DNA of 64,000 bases from Acidovorax sp. 106 (GTDB taxonomy: Bacteria > Pseudomonadota > Gammaproteobacteria > Burkholderiales > Burkholderiaceae_C), in contig NZ_RCCC01000001.1 of the NCBI RefSeq assembly GCF_003663825.1, positions 3,108,501-3,172,500 on the forward strand, in the 5' to 3' direction. Positions 17,194 through 27,928 of the stretch are shown here, piece by piece. The notes under the pieces are model-generated. The model worked only from the letters and a program-made list of their open reading frames with translations. It was not told the origin of the DNA and ran no database searches. Both the position numbers and the translations under genes were made by a program. Each line of letters starts with the position of its first letter. The first letter of the stretch is position 1.

Positions 17194-18218
17194 GCGGCGG
17201 CTGAGGTGGCGGTGGCTTGGGCTGCAGTGGGGGCCTGCATGGCTTCGGGGCGCAGGCAGCGCACCTCGTGCACGCCCTCTGCATCGTGGGCGACCACGGT
17301 GGCTTGAGGGCGGGTGCTGTGGCAGGCCTGCGCAGTGAAGGCACAGCGGCCTGCAAAGGTGCAGCCCGTAGGCAAATCCACCAGCTCAGGCACTGTGCCT
17401 GCGATGGTGGCGAGCCGCGCCATGGGTGCCCGCTGCGCGCCCATCTGCGGGCGTGCGGCCAGCAGGCCGCGCGTGTAGGGGTGGGCCATGGCCGCAAACA
17501 CCGAGGCGGTGGGGCCGCTCTCGACCACGCTGCCGCCGTACATCACCAGCATGCGGTCCACGTTCTGCGAGATCACGCCCAGGTCGTGCGAGATGAGGAT
17601 GAGCGCCATGTGGCGCTCGGCCACCAGGTCGCTGATGAGGTCCAGAATCTGCTGCTGGATGGTCACATCCAGCGCGGTGGTGGGCTCGTCGGCAATCAGC
17701 AGGTCTGGCCCGCAGGCCAGTGCCATGGCGATGGTGATGCGCTGGCGCTGGCCGCCAGAGAACTGGTGTGGGTAGGCGTCAAAGCGCTGCGCCGCGCTGG
17801 GGATGCCTACGCGGTCGAGCAGGGCAATGGCTTGCTGCCGCGCTGTGCTGGCATCCAGGCCCAGGTGCCTGCGCAAGGGCTCAGCCACCTGGCGGCCTAT
17901 GGTGTGCACAGGGTTGAGCGCGGTCATGGGCTCCTGGAACACCATGCCGATGCGGTGGCCGCGCAACTGGCACATCTGCGCATCGCTGCGGCCCACCAGT
18001 TCCTGCCCGTCAAACTGGATGCTGCCCGAGACTTCTGCGCTGTCAGGCAGCAAACCCATGAGCGCCATGGCGGTGAGCGATTTGCCGCAACCCGACTCGC
18101 CAATCAGCCCCAGCGTCTCGCCACGCCCCAGCGCAAAGTTCACGCCGCGCACGGCATCGGCCGGACCCCGGTGGGTCTGCAGGCGGACGCGGAGGTTGGA
18201 GACTTCAAGCAAAGGCAT
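17190..18218 (-). CDS. ABC transporter ATP-binding protein, DppD/OppD-like
   Basis: The 342-residue ATPase has Walker A GESGCGKS, signature SGGQRQR, Walker [13 protein letters not shown] and switch His in LISHDLGV. The C-terminus carries the oligopeptide-transporter domain with Cys residues in [16 protein letters not shown]. It pairs with the DppF-like subunit encoded next with a 4-bp overlap. A G/C-rich repeat copy lies between it and the permease gene upstream. Confidence 0.93.
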   Translation of the reverse strand: MPLLEVSNLRVRLQTHRGPADAVRGVNFALGRGETLGLIGESGCGKSLTAMALMGLLPDSAEVSGSIQFDGQELVGRSDAQMCQLRGHRIGMVFQEPMTALNPVHTIGRQVAEPLRRHLGLDASTARQQAIALLDRVGIPSAAQRFDAYPHQFSGGQRQRITIAMALACGPDLLIADEPTTALDVTIQQQILDLISDLVAERHMALILISHDLGVISQNVDRMLVMYGGSVVESGPTASVFAAMAHPYTRGLLAARPQMGAQRAPMARLATIAGTVPELVDLPTGCTFAGRCAFTAQACHSTRPQATVVAHDAEGVHEVRCLRPEAMQAPTAAQATATSAAA

Positions 18219-18351
18219 GGCTGCGGGTTTTCATCGGTTGCGGTGCTTTCATGTCAGTAACCCCGATACATGAAACTGGCGCGGCCCAAGACAGGGCAAC
18301 CGCGCAAGGGCCGCCAACCCGCGCAGGCGGCGTATGGCTTGTGTGCGCTGG

Positions 18352-18424
18352 CTGCGTCCCCCACCCGTAGCGCGCAGCGCGTAGAGAGAGGGGGAAGGCG
18401 CGAAGCGACTCAGGGGGTGTCATC
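18352..18424 (-). repeat. G/C-rich dispersed intergenic repeat, copy 2
   Basis: On the minus strand: ACACCCCCTGAGTCGCTTCG, CGCCTTCCCCCTCTCTC, a CGCGCTGCGCGC palindrome and GGGTGGGGGACGC. It is the counterpart of 5742-5818 and starts at the stop codon of the DppC-like permease gene, inside the ABC operon. Confidence 0.8.
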
Positions 18425-19328
18425 TTTTTCTGGCCAGGCGTGGGTCCATCAGATCGCGCAGGCCGTCGCCCAGCAGGTTCAGCCCCAGCACGGCCAAGGC
18501 AATGGCCACGCCGGGCCAGACGGCCAGCATGGGGGCCTGGAACATGAGGGTCTGGGCCTCGCTCAGCATGCGGCCCCACGAGGGCTCGGGTGGCTGCGTG
18601 CCCAAGCCCAGGTACGACAAAGCGGCCTCGGCCAGGATGGCCAGCGCAAACTGGATGGTGGCCTGAACAATCAGTGCCGACAGGATGTTGGGCAGCACAT
18701 GCTCGAGCGTGATGCGCCAGGGCCCCTTGCCGCAGGCACGGGCTGCCAGGATGTACTCGCGCGACCACACGGCATTGGCCGACGCCCGGGTGACCCGCGC
18801 GAAGGTCGGGATGTAGAAGATGCCGATGGCAATGATGGAGTTGACGATGCCCGCGCCAAACACGGCTGTGAGCATGATGGCCAGGAGCAAGGCAGGGAAG
18901 GCGAAGGTGAAGTCGGCCATGCGCATGATGGCTTCTTCTACCCAGCCGCGCCGTGCAGCGGCCAGCAGGCCCAGCGCGGTGCCGATGCCCATGCCGATGC
19001 CCACCGCAATCACGCCGACCAGGATGGAGTTGCGCGCGCCCACCATGATGAGCGAGACGATGTCGCGCCCAAATGCATCGGTGCCCAGCCAGTGCGCGCC
19101 CGAAGGGGCCTGCAGCTTGCTGGCCATGTCCACCTCATAGGGCGACCAGGGTGTCCAGACCAGGGACAGCGCGGCGGTGCCGAGCATGAACAGCGTGAGC
19201 ACGGCACCCAGCACAAAGCTGCGGTGGCGCAGTGCGCGCTGCGCCCAGGTGGGCGGGCGCAAGGCAGCGGGCGCGGGCTGTGGGCCTGCGGCCTGCGGCG
19301 AAGCGAGTGTGGAGGTGTCTTTGGCCAT
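18420..19328 (-). CDS. ABC transporter permease, DppC-like
   Basis: The 302-residue protein has an N-terminal helix after a basic/Pro region, the conserved HWLGTDAFGRDIVS segment of DppC-type permeases, and the EAA loop ILAARACGKGPWRITLEHVLPN. Five to six membrane helices are visible. It forms the channel with the DppB-like subunit. It is separated from that gene by a 162-bp self-complementary element and from the ATPase gene by another repeat. Confidence 0.93.
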   Translation of the reverse strand: MAKDTSTLASPQAAGPQPAPAALRPPTWAQRALRHRSFVLGAVLTLFMLGTAALSLVWTPWSPYEVDMASKLQAPSGAHWLGTDAFGRDIVSLIMVGARNSILVGVIAVGIGMGIGTALGLLAAARRGWVEEAIMRMADFTFAFPALLLAIMLTAVFGAGIVNSIIAIGIFYIPTFARVTRASANAVWSREYILAARACGKGPWRITLEHVLPNILSALIVQATIQFALAILAEAALSYLGLGTQPPEPSWGRMLSEAQTLMFQAPMLAVWPGVAIALAVLGLNLLGDGLRDLMDPRLARKR

Positions 19329-19339
19329 GGGGCAGGTTC

Positions 19340-19499
19340 AGAGGCTGAGAGTTTTTTGCCAGTGCCCGAAAGGTGCGTCAAAACGCCGCTGATCGAGGCG
19401 CAAAGCACAGCCATAGCGCGGGCTATGGCGCGCATTTGCAACGACGAGCAGCGGTGTTTTGACGTGCAAGGCGGGCATAGGCAAAAGACTCTCAGCCTC

Positions 19500-19501
<2 letters not shown>
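19340..19501. repeat. 162-bp self-complementary hairpin element inside an operon
   Basis: Outer arms AGAGGCTGAGAGTTTTTTGC and its near-exact complement end at the stop codon of the DppB-like gene. Further pairing runs inwards: TGCCCG/CGGGCA, GTGCGTCAAAACGCCGCTG with CAGCGGTGTTTTGACGTGC, and the central AGCCATAGC/GCTATGGC. Nearly the whole element can form one long stem with small bulges. It fills the DppB-DppC junction and has no reading frame. Confidence 0.88.
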
Positions 19502-20948
<1,447 letters not shown>

Positions 20949-21065
20949 GGCGGTGGGGTCTGCATGGCCCCGCAATGCTTGGGGCGATAGTGCGCTTGGG
21001 CTCGTCATCCCAGCGGGGCGGCTGGGGATATGCCACCGTTTGTTGGAGAATTTATGACCCAATTT

Positions 21066-21117
21066 GGCCTCTAGCGCTTATCAATCAAGCGCTAGCAGCT
21101 ATATAAAACATAGCAGT
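21066..21117 (-). repeat. Tandem-hairpin intergenic repeat, copy D
   Basis: On the minus strand: ACTGCTATGTTTTATATAGC, then TGC and TAGCGCTTGATTGATAAGCG with CTA completing a perfect 8-bp stem, then GAGGCC. It begins 12 bp after the pth stop, in pth direction, in the gap towards the ferredoxin gene. Confidence 0.9.
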
Positions 21118-21128
21118 TTTTTGAAGAG

Positions 21129-21740
21129 TCAGAGCGTTTCGGCAGGCCGAGGCGGTTTGGGGCGCGGGGGCTTGGTGGTGTGCACCAGCAAGGTGGCTTT
21201 GTCCATGTCGCCTGCCAGCAGGGCGGGGTGGGCCTTGAGCGAGTGAGCAATGCTGTCTTCAATCAGCGTGCGCTGGTCGGGGGCTGGTTTTTTGAGCACC
21301 CAATGGGGGACTTCGGCTTTGTCGCCCGGGTGGCCGATGCCGATACGCAAGCGCCAGTAGTCGGGCGAGCCCAGTTGGGCATGGATGTCTCTCAATCCGT
21401 TGTGGCCTGCGTGGCTGCCGCCGCGCTTGAGCTTGACCTGGCCTGGTGGGAGGTCCAGCTCGTCGTGCACCACCAAAATCTCATCCGGCTGGATCTTGAA
21501 GAAGCGCGCCAGCGATGCGACCGATTTGCCGGAGAGGTTCATGAAGGTCTGCGGTTGCAGTAGCCAGACGCTTTGCCCGTGCACCGTGGCGCGGCCCGCC
21601 AGCCCGTAGTAGCTGCGCTCAGGCACCAAGTGCACTTTCAACTCGCGTGCCAGTGCATCAATCCACCAGAACCCGGCGTTGTGGCGCGTGGCCTCATAGT
21701 CTGGCCCGGGATTGCCCAGGCCTACAAACAGCTTGATCAT
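21129..21740 (-). CDS. pth: Peptidyl-tRNA hydrolase
   Basis: Releases tRNA from peptidyl-tRNAs that dropped off ribosomes. The 203-residue protein has [18 protein letters not shown] with the catalytic His, [12 protein letters not shown] with Asn, and [11 protein letters not shown] and [13 protein letters not shown] with further catalytic-site residues. An in-frame extension to 21839 is out of family; the ATG at 21740 starts the family sequence [10 protein letters not shown]. It follows rplY, the usual order in betaproteobacteria. Confidence 0.96.
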   Translation of the reverse strand: MIKLFVGLGNPGPDYEATRHNAGFWWIDALARELKVHLVPERSYYGLAGRATVHGQSVWLLQPQTFMNLSGKSVASLARFFKIQPDEILVVHDELDLPPGQVKLKRGGSHAGHNGLRDIHAQLGSPDYWRLRIGIGHPGDKAEVPHWVLKKPAPDQRTLIEDSIAHSLKAHPALLAGDMDKATLLVHTTKPPRPKPPRPAETL

Positions 21741-21763
21741 GTCGGCGATTATCTGTGGAGCAG

Positions 21764-21796
21764 AAAAAAAAAACGGCCCACATGGGTGGGCCGTTT
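21764..21796 (-). terminator. Rho-independent terminator after rplY
   Basis: On the minus strand a 9-bp stem (ACGGCCCAC/GTGGGCCGT, loop 4) is followed by a run of T residues. It lies between the rplY stop and the pth start, leaving only ~24 bp before pth. Confidence 0.85.
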
Positions 21797-21852
21797 GGGC
21801 TGCCAATCCTCTATAAGAGGGCGGCGGCAGGGGAGTCAATGTAAGCCTGAGC

Positions 21853-22485
21853 TTACTTCTTGCCCTTGCCCTTGCCCTTGGCGTCAGCAGCAGGAGCGGC
21901 TTCCGCTGGGGTGTCTTCCACCACCACTGGAGGCACTACCGACACGAGCACAGGGTTTTGCTTGTTGCCACGGATCACAGCGCTCACGCCCTTGGGCAGC
22001 TTGATGTCCTTGAGGTTCAGGGACACGCCCTTTTCCAGCTTGGACAGATCGACAGCGATGAACTCTGGCAGGTCCGAAGGCATGCAGGTCACATCGAGTT
22101 CGTTCACGATGGGGTTGACCATGCACTTGTCCACCTTGACGGCAGGGGACTCTTCTGCACCGCTGAAGTGCAGTGGCACCTTCAGGTGCAGCTTGGTCTT
22201 GTCGTCCACGCGCTGGAAGTCGATGTGCAGAACCAGTTGCTTGTAAGGGTGGTATTGCACGTCGCGCAGCACCACCTTGGCAGTCTTGCCAGCCACTTCC
22301 ATGTCCAGCACGCTGGAGTGGAAGGCTTCCTTCTTGAGGGCGTGCCACAGAGCGTTGTGGTCGATCTCGATCAGTTGGGGTTCCGCAGCACCGCCGTACA
22401 CGATGCCAGGCGTCTTGCCCGAATTGCGCAGACGGCGGCTCGCACCCGTACCTTGCTTGGCGCGCTCAAAAGCGACGAAGTTCAT
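21853..22485 (-). CDS. rplY: 50S ribosomal protein L25, long (CTC) form
   Basis: The 210-residue protein has the N-terminal 5S-rRNA-binding L25 domain ([21 protein letters not shown] near the start, [20 protein letters not shown]) and the C-terminal beta CTC/TL5 domain, ending in a Lys/Gly-rich tail. The ribosome binding site AGGAG lies 7 bp before the ATG. The leader contains a hairpin followed by six T residues (22529-22567), which may stop or modulate transcription from the prs side. Confidence 0.96.
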   Translation of the reverse strand: MNFVAFERAKQGTGASRRLRNSGKTPGIVYGGAAEPQLIEIDHNALWHALKKEAFHSSVLDMEVAGKTAKVVLRDVQYHPYKQLVLHIDFQRVDDKTKLHLKVPLHFSGAEESPAVKVDKCMVNPIVNELDVTCMPSDLPEFIAVDLSKLEKGVSLNLKDIKLPKGVSAVIRGNKQNPVLVSVVPPVVVEDTPAEAAPAADAKGKGKGKK

Positions 22486-22528
22486 AGTTAGCTCCTGGAA
22501 AGGGTCGACCGCGACCAGTCGTTCCCTG

Positions 22529-22567
22529 TTAAAAAAGATCTGCCTGCGTATTGCGTATGGCAGATCT
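22529..22567 (-). promoter_or_regulatory. Terminator-like hairpin in the rplY leader
   Basis: On the minus strand AGATCTGCC and GGCAGATCT form a perfect 9-bp stem with a 14-nt loop made of a duplicated ATACGCA, followed by six T. It lies 44 bp before the rplY start. It is either a second terminator after prs or an attenuator for rplY. I see no clear promoter between it and rplY. Confidence 0.65.
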
Positions 22568-22588
22568 ACTGGGTTGTTCCCGAACGGA

Positions 22589-22610
22589 CAAGCCTCCCGA
22601 AGGAGGCTTG
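22589..22610 (-). promoter_or_regulatory. Stable hairpin upstream of the rplY leader terminator
   Basis: A perfect 9-bp stem (CAAGCCTCC/GGAGGCTTG) with a 4-nt loop lies between the prs terminator and the rplY leader hairpin. There is no T-tract after it, so it is not a terminator by itself; it may be part of a leader RNA fold or a processing site. Confidence 0.5.
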
Positions 22611-22623
22611 TTGCAGCGTCGAT

Positions 22624-22651
22624 GAAAAAGCGGCTTCCCTTGAGGGAAGCC
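22624..22651 (-). terminator. Rho-independent terminator after prs
   Basis: On the minus strand GGCTTCCC/GGGAAGCC (8 bp, loop TCAA) is followed by GC and five T. It lies 10 bp after the prs stop codon. Confidence 0.85.
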
Positions 22652-22660
22652 CGCTGGTCA

Positions 22661-23638
22661 TCAGGCGTTGTCTTGGTCCGAGAACAGGCTCATCACCGAC
22701 TCGCCCTTGGCAATGCGCTGGATCGTCTCTGCAATCAGCGGTGCCACGGACAATTGGCGAATCTTGGAACATCCCTTGGCGGTTTCGCTCAATGGGATGG
22801 TGTTGGTCACCACGATCTCATCCAGGGCCGAGCCCTTGGAAATGCGTTCGATGGCAGGACCCGAGAAAATGGGGTGGGTACAGTAGGCGTACACCTTCTT
22901 GGCGCCGCGCTCCTTGAGCACTTCGGCGGCTTTGACCAGCGTGCCAGCCGTGTCGATCATGTCGTCCATGATGACGCAGTTGCGGCCTTCGATCTCACCG
23001 ATCACGTGCATCACTTCCGAAACGTTGGCCTTGGGGCGACGCTTGTCGATGATGGCCAGATCGCAACCCAGTTGCTTGGCCAATGCGCGAGCACGCACCA
23101 CACCGCCCACGTCGGGGGAGACCACAATCAGGTCTTCGTAGTTCTTTTGGCGCAGGTCACCCAGCAGCACAGGCGATGCGTAGATGTTGTCTACGGGAAT
23201 ATCGAAGAACCCTTGAATCTGGTCCGCGTGCAGATCCATCGTCAGCACACGGGCCACACCGACGGCCTGCAACATGTTGGCCACCACCTTGGCGGTGATG
23301 GGCACGCGTGTGGAGCGGGGACGGCGGTCTTGGCGGGCGTAGCCAAAATAGGGAATCACGGCACTGATGCGTTCGGCCGATGCGCGCTTGAGCGCATCCA
23401 CCATGATCAGCAATTCCATGAGGTTGTCGTTCGTTGGCGCGCAAGTGGACTGAACCACGAACACATCGCGTGCACGAACGTTTTGCTTGATTTCGACGGT
23501 GACTTCACCGTCAGAGAATCGGCCCACATCGGCTGCGCCCAATTGGGTGCCAAGGTGTTTTGCAATTTCAGCTGCCATGCCAGGATTGGCATTGCCGGTG
23601 AAAACCATGAAGTCGGGTTGGTTGGCTTGCATGAGCAT
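22661..23638 (-). CDS. prs: Ribose-phosphate pyrophosphokinase
   Basis: Makes PRPP from ribose 5-phosphate and ATP for nucleotide, His, Trp and NAD synthesis. The ~325-residue protein has [20 protein letters not shown] (ATP site), [18 protein letters not shown], and the PRPP-binding signature [18 protein letters not shown]. Two in-frame ATGs at 23638 and 23632 are both possible. It lies downstream of ispE and tRNA-Gln on the same strand, a conserved order, and ends at a strong terminator. Confidence 0.97.
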   Translation of the reverse strand: MLMQANQPDFMVFTGNANPGMAAEIAKHLGTQLGAADVGRFSDGEVTVEIKQNVRARDVFVVQSTCAPTNDNLMELLIMVDALKRASAERISAVIPYFGYARQDRRPRSTRVPITAKVVANMLQAVGVARVLTMDLHADQIQGFFDIPVDNIYASPVLLGDLRQKNYEDLIVVSPDVGGVVRARALAKQLGCDLAIIDKRRPKANVSEVMHVIGEIEGRNCVIMDDMIDTAGTLVKAAEVLKERGAKKVYAYCTHPIFSGPAIERISKGSALDEIVVTNTIPLSETAKGCSKIRQLSVAPLIAETIQRIAKGESVMSLFSDQDNA

Positions 23639-23680
23639 CCCAGCAGTCTGAAAAAAAGCCTGTATGCGTAAACGAGAATT

Positions 23681-23757
23681 TGGCAGGGGAAGAAGGATTC
23701 GAACCTTCGCATGCCGGAATCAAAATCCGGTGCCTTAACCAGCTTGGCGACTCCCCT
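23681..23757 (-). tRNA. tRNA-Gln (anticodon TTG)
   Basis: On the minus strand the 77-nt gene runs from AGGGGAG to the encoded CCA. The anticodon stem CCGGA/TCCGG closes the loop TTTTGAT with anticodon TTG, and the T-arm has GGTTCGAATCC. It is embedded between ispE and prs with gaps of about 36 and 42 bp, so it is probably processed from their shared transcript. Confidence 0.96.
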
Positions 23758-23793
23758 ACACGGGTCAACTGCCGAAGGCAATCAACCTTAATT

Positions 23794-24645
23794 TCACTCT
23801 GAAACCCACCCTGCCAGAGGATGAATCATCAGATTGCCGCATGTTTTAATTTTCCATTCGCTGGGAGCGTCCTGAAAATTGACATCGCGCGGCATTTGTG
23901 CAAACACTGCACTACCCGAGCCCGTCATTCTAGCATGCATTCCTTTGGACTTCAGCCAATTTATGGCTTTTTTCACATCGGGGCACAAACTTTCTGCGAC
24001 TGGCTGCAAGTCGTTACGACCAAAATCGTAGTGTGCTGCAGCAAAGCCTAAGATTATAGCATGACTTGAATCACGCTTCAGAAAGGGTGAAGAAAAAATT
24101 GCTTTTGTCTCCAATCCAGCCTGAGGTTTGACCACCACAAACTGCGTTGGTGGTGGTTGTTGTCCTAGCTCAAGGGGCTGGATTGTCTCACCAATTCCTT
24201 CCACCCAGGCGTTATGCCCGCGCAAAAAAAATGGAACGTCTGCGCCTAATGTCAGGCCGATGCGCTCCAGGGCTGGGCGGGGAAGGTTCAGCTTCCAGAG
24301 GCGGTTGAGGGCGATCAGGGTGGTTGCTGCATCTGACGAGCCGCCGCCCATGCCTGCTTGCGCTGGAATGCTTTTTTGCACTCCAATGTGCGCGCCTGCG
24401 CGGCAGCCCGTGGCCTCTTGCAGTGCGTGGGCTGCTCGCAGGGTCAGGTCCATGGCAGGCAGCTCGGTGTCGAGATCCTCGCGGCTGAGTCTCCCGTCGG
24501 GCCGCAGTTCAAAGTGGAGCGTGTCGCACCAGTCCAGCAGCATGAAGACTGACTGAAGGAGGTGATATCCGTCCTCTCTGCGGCCGGTGATATGCAAAAA
24601 CAGATTCAGCTTTGCAGGGGCGGGAACGTCGTAAAGCGCTTGCAT
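23794..24645 (-). CDS. ispE: 4-diphosphocytidyl-2-C-methyl-D-erythritol kinase
   Basis: A GHMP kinase of the non-mevalonate isoprenoid pathway. The 283-residue protein has PAPAKLNLFLHITGRREDGY at the N-terminus, the ATP loop IPAQAGMGGGSSDAATTL, the GADVPFF segment and MTGSGSAVFA near the C-terminus. It lies 20 bp downstream of lolB. The codons after about 23,900 are notably A/T-richer than in the first half. Confidence 0.96.
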   Translation of the reverse strand: MQALYDVPAPAKLNLFLHITGRREDGYHLLQSVFMLLDWCDTLHFELRPDGRLSREDLDTELPAMDLTLRAAHALQEATGCRAGAHIGVQKSIPAQAGMGGGSSDAATTLIALNRLWKLNLPRPALERIGLTLGADVPFFLRGHNAWVEGIGETIQPLELGQQPPPTQFVVVKPQAGLETKAIFSSPFLKRDSSHAIILGFAAAHYDFGRNDLQPVAESLCPDVKKAINWLKSKGMHARMTGSGSAVFAQMPRDVNFQDAPSEWKIKTCGNLMIHPLAGWVSE

Positions 24646-24665
24646 ACGTTGGTGATGAGTCTGGC

Positions 24666-25196
24666 TTAGTGGGACAGCGAGATGCGCAGCGTCGCCTTGG
24701 GCTCGGGGAGGACCCGCTGCGCCGTGATGCGACCTTGGTGGGCCGCACTCAAGTCAGAAGTCCAGCCGGCTGCCTCTGCTTGGGAGCCCTTCAGCCAATG
24801 AAAAATGGCTTTGACTGGCAATGCTGCACCAGTCAGTTGGACCACCAGGGCGTCCAGCGAGTCGGAGCGCTGAATTTGTTGACCGGTTTGCAAGGTTGCG
24901 GTGCCTGCATCCCAGCGCAATTGCCCCAGCGTAGTGCCCAGGGGGCTGAGCAGCGTGAGCTGGCCTTGGCTTTCTTCGCCTTCCAGTTCAAACAAGGCGG
25001 CAAACGATTGGGGTGTGTCGCCTTCTACCTGTAGCGCAATGCGCCCCGACCAGTATGGAGCCTCTGCATTGCTGGGGCGAGGGGGGAGTGCGCAGCCCAT
25101 AAGCCCTCCCAGCAGGGTGCTTGAGATACTCAGAAGCATCCCTCTGCGCAGGGAGGATTGCGGTGCATCACATGTCAAATAGCGCGCACCACGCAT
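24666..25196 (-). CDS. lolB: Outer-membrane lipoprotein insertion protein LolB
   Basis: Receives lipoproteins from LolA and inserts them into the outer membrane. The 176-residue product has a lipobox LMGC at about residue 35 after a hydrophobic LLSISSTLLGG, and the family body (YWSGRIALQVEG, LTLLSPLGTTLGQLRWD, FHWLKGS). The start ATG shares one base with the stop of the upstream TPR gene (TGATG), so they are coupled. A TTG one codon earlier is unlikely to be used. Confidence 0.93.
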   Translation of the reverse strand: MRGARYLTCDAPQSSLRRGMLLSISSTLLGGLMGCALPPRPSNAEAPYWSGRIALQVEGDTPQSFAALFELEGEESQGQLTLLSPLGTTLGQLRWDAGTATLQTGQQIQRSDSLDALVVQLTGAALPVKAIFHWLKGSQAEAAGWTSDLSAAHQGRITAQRVLPEPKATLRISLSH

Positions 25197-26956
25197 CAAA
25201 ATGAAACCCCGAGGCGCTTGAGCGTTTCTTTGAGCGTCTGGTTGTCGGGGTTCAGTCGCAAGCCCTCTTTCCAGATGGCTTTGGCTTTCTCTGTATTGCC
25301 CTGGCTCCAGAGCACTTCTCCCAGGTGGGCTGCTATTTCAGCATCGGGCTTTTTGGAAAAGGCAGATTGCAGCAGTTGCTGTGCCTGGGCCTTGTTGCCC
25401 AAGCGGAATTCCGCCCACGCCAAGCTGTCTGTGATGAATGGGTCACCGGGGGCGAGGTCAAGGGCTTTTTGAATGAGCTGCTTGGCTTCGTTCAACCGCA
25501 CCCCTCGGTCTGCAAGCGAATAGCCCAGAGCGTTGTAGGCATGGTGGTAGTCGGGCTGCCGTGCGATGACTTGGCGCAGCAGCTTTTCCATGACATCCAG
25601 TCGCCCCGTCTTTTCTGCCAGCATGGCTTGGTCATAGGCCAAGTCGTTGTCTTCTGGTGACTCGTTCAGTGCTTTGCCCTGCAGTTGAAAAGCTTCTTCG
25701 TTTTGGTTGTGCTCTTTGAGCAATTGCACTTCGGCCAACAGTTTCATCCGTTGCTCTTCTGCGTTGCTGCCTGGCAGCTCTTTCAGCAAGGCCCTTGCTT
25801 CATTCATGCGCCCTTGCTTGGCCAGAATGGACGCGCGTTGGCGTTGCACGCTGAAAGAATCGTTGGGACTTTCGATGCGATCCAACCAGCCCTGTGCCGC
25901 CTTCAGGTCGCCTTGCTTTTCTGCAATTTGCGCTGCCAGCACATAGGCTTGGGTCATGATCCGCTGGTTGATCTCGGTATCACCCGCAGCTTGGGCGATG
26001 TCCATGAACTTGCGCAAGGATTCGGCTGCCAGCGCCAGCTTTTGATCCTGCACCTGCAGGCTGGCGAGCACAAGCCATGCCTCGGCCATATCGGGCTTGT
26101 CCTGTGTGACCCGATGCAGTTGGTCCGATGCTTCTGTAAATTGGGATTGGGCAAGCAGAACCCGTGCATAGAGCATCCGGATTTCAGGGGCTGGCTGCTG
26201 TTGTAGAAAGTGTGTAACAAAAGGCTTTGCTTCGTTACGACCTTCATCCAGAAGCTCCAACGCGAGTCTGGCCAAACCCTCATAAGCGGGGTCGATGGCC
26301 TGCGCCTTCGCGATGCTCTCCAGTGATCCGGCTTGGTCGCCAGCTGCCAAGCGCATGCGCCCCACGGTAATCCAGGCCGCAGCCCCAGTGGACGGGTTGG
26401 CTATTTCGGCTTTGAGTGCTTCTTGCACTGCTCTGGCTGCCGCGGCTTTATCGCTCACGCGCCCATACATCTGTGGGATGGCGCTCAAAATGCCGACTTT
26501 GCTGGGTGCAGGCGCGTGCTGGATGAGTTGCTGCAATGGCGCCGCAGTTTCGCTGACTCTGTTGAGGGCAATCAGAATCTGGAGCACATAGCGATTGGCC
26601 TCCCGGGATTGGGGATGGTCTTCTTGCCATGCCTTGGCTGCTGCCAACGCATATTCGCCAGAGCGTGATTGCAAGGCAATGTCAGCGGCCCGTTGATACA
26701 GCTGGCTGCTGTGGCTGCGCCGGGCGGCGTCCAGCATCAAGGCATAGCCTGCACCTGGGTCGCCCGTGCGTGTGGTGACTTCTCCAAGCAAAACTTCGTA
26801 GAAAAGGTTACCGTCTGCCGGCATACCTTCCTCTGCGACGTCGGTCGTGGCTGTTTTTTGTTTGGCTGTTTGTACTGGTTGAGCCCAACTGCAAGTCGCG
26901 GCAAGCGCCAAAACAGTGGTCAGGGGGATCAAGCGAAAGCGATGAATATGCTCCAT
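25196..26956 (-). CDS. TPR-repeat protein with signal peptide
   Basis: The 586-residue protein has a signal sequence (RLIPLTTVLALAATCSWA) and about ten TPR-like units (for example PDYHHAYNALGYSLADRGV and AEIAAHLGEVLWSQGNTEKA). It is a periplasmic scaffold-like protein of unknown partner. It is first in the lolB-ispE-tRNA-prs run and divergent from mutM with ~49 bp between. The position next to lolB hints at envelope function; that is inference. The start ATG 26956 fits the signal peptide; the longer frame to 27058 does not. Confidence 0.88.
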   Translation of the reverse strand: MEHIHRFRLIPLTTVLALAATCSWAQPVQTAKQKTATTDVAEEGMPADGNLFYEVLLGEVTTRTGDPGAGYALMLDAARRSHSSQLYQRAADIALQSRSGEYALAAAKAWQEDHPQSREANRYVLQILIALNRVSETAAPLQQLIQHAPAPSKVGILSAIPQMYGRVSDKAAAARAVQEALKAEIANPSTGAAAWITVGRMRLAAGDQAGSLESIAKAQAIDPAYEGLARLALELLDEGRNEAKPFVTHFLQQQPAPEIRMLYARVLLAQSQFTEASDQLHRVTQDKPDMAEAWLVLASLQVQDQKLALAAESLRKFMDIAQAAGDTEINQRIMTQAYVLAAQIAEKQGDLKAAQGWLDRIESPNDSFSVQRQRASILAKQGRMNEARALLKELPGSNAEEQRMKLLAEVQLLKEHNQNEEAFQLQGKALNESPEDNDLAYDQAMLAEKTGRLDVMEKLLRQVIARQPDYHHAYNALGYSLADRGVRLNEAKQLIQKALDLAPGDPFITDSLAWAEFRLGNKAQAQQLLQSAFSKKPDAEIAAHLGEVLWSQGNTEKAKAIWKEGLRLNPDNQTLKETLKRLGVSF

Positions 26957-27005
26957 CGAATCATAATAATCCACATGTACGCCCCCTTGCTCGAAGAGAC
27001 TGCAT

Positions 27006-27818
27006 ATGCCTGAGTTGCCAGAGGTTGAGGTCACTCGACGCAGCTTTGCGGACGCCATTGCGGGTGCTCAGGTACTCTCCATGCGAATGGGGAAACCCTT
27101 GCGTTGGCCCTTGGGGTGTGAGCCGCACGCGGTGATTGGTCGATTCGTGGTGGGGGTTCGGCGCCGTGGCAAGTACCTGTTGCTGGACCTAGATCGGGGG
27201 ATGCTGCTGGTTCACTTGGGAATGTCGGGGAGTTTGCGCTTTGCGTCGTATTTGCCCGAAGCGGGCAAGCATGACCACTGGGATTTGGTGACTTCCCGCG
27301 GAACGCTGCGCTTGCATGACCCACGGCGTTTTGGCGCTGTGGTTTACGCAGTGGACGAGGGTGATCCTGTCGCGGTCAAGTTGCTCGGAGGTTTGGGCAT
27401 GGAGCCTCTGGGAGGCGCCTTTGTCATTGATGCGTTTGTGCAAGGCGTGCGGTCGAGCCGTTTGCCAATCAAGCAACTGCTGCTTGCAGGGCGCTTGGTG
27501 GTGGGGGTAGGCAATATTTATGCGTCAGAAGCCCTTTTTTTGGCAGGCATACGCCCAACAGTACGGTCTTCTGCGTTAACGATTGCCCGGGTCAAGCGCT
27601 TGCACCAGAGTATTTGCGATGTGCTGGAGAGGGCTGTGCAAATGGGAGGAAGTAGCCTGAAGGACTTTTCTAGCGCAGATGGCGCCAGTGGCCATTTTCA
27701 GACGGCGGCTCAGGTGTATGGACGTGCCCAAGCGCCCTGCCATGTGTGCGCCACGCCCATTAAAATGGTGCGCCAGGGGCAACGCAGCAGCTTTTATTGT
27801 CCTGTTTGCCAACGATAG
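27006..27818 (+). CDS. mutM: Formamidopyrimidine-DNA glycosylase (Fpg)
   Basis: Removes 8-oxoguanine and other oxidised purines from DNA and nicks the backbone. The 270-residue protein starts with the invariant Pro-Glu-Leu-Pro-Glu (the catalytic Pro is the mature N-terminus), has [15 protein letters not shown] with the H2TH region, and ends with a zinc finger CxxC-x16-CxxC (CHVCATP...FYCPVCQ). It is followed by the GTPase and mutY, the second GO-system glycosylase, which strengthens the assignment. Confidence 0.97.
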   Translation: MPELPEVEVTRRSFADAIAGAQVLSMRMGKPLRWPLGCEPHAVIGRFVVGVRRRGKYLLLDLDRGMLLVHLGMSGSLRFASYLPEAGKHDHWDLVTSRGTLRLHDPRRFGAVVYAVDEGDPVAVKLLGGLGMEPLGGAFVIDAFVQGVRSSRLPIKQLLLAGRLVVGVGNIYASEALFLAGIRPTVRSSALTIARVKRLHQSICDVLERAVQMGGSSLKDFSSADGASGHFQTAAQVYGRAQAPCHVCATPIKMVRQGQRSSFYCPVCQR

Positions 27819-27928
27819 TTGTAACAGCTTGATGGGCTGATCATCGGCCGCGTTATGTAGGCAGAGCGGTCGGTGCTATATTTTGTTCATGTCTGCTTGC
27901 AGACCGACTATCGCATTCCGGGAGCAAA

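Noticed and set aside
21750..21839. N-terminal extension of pth to 21839
   Set aside because: The extension runs through the rplY terminator and is absent from the family; the ATG at 21740 gives the canonical start.
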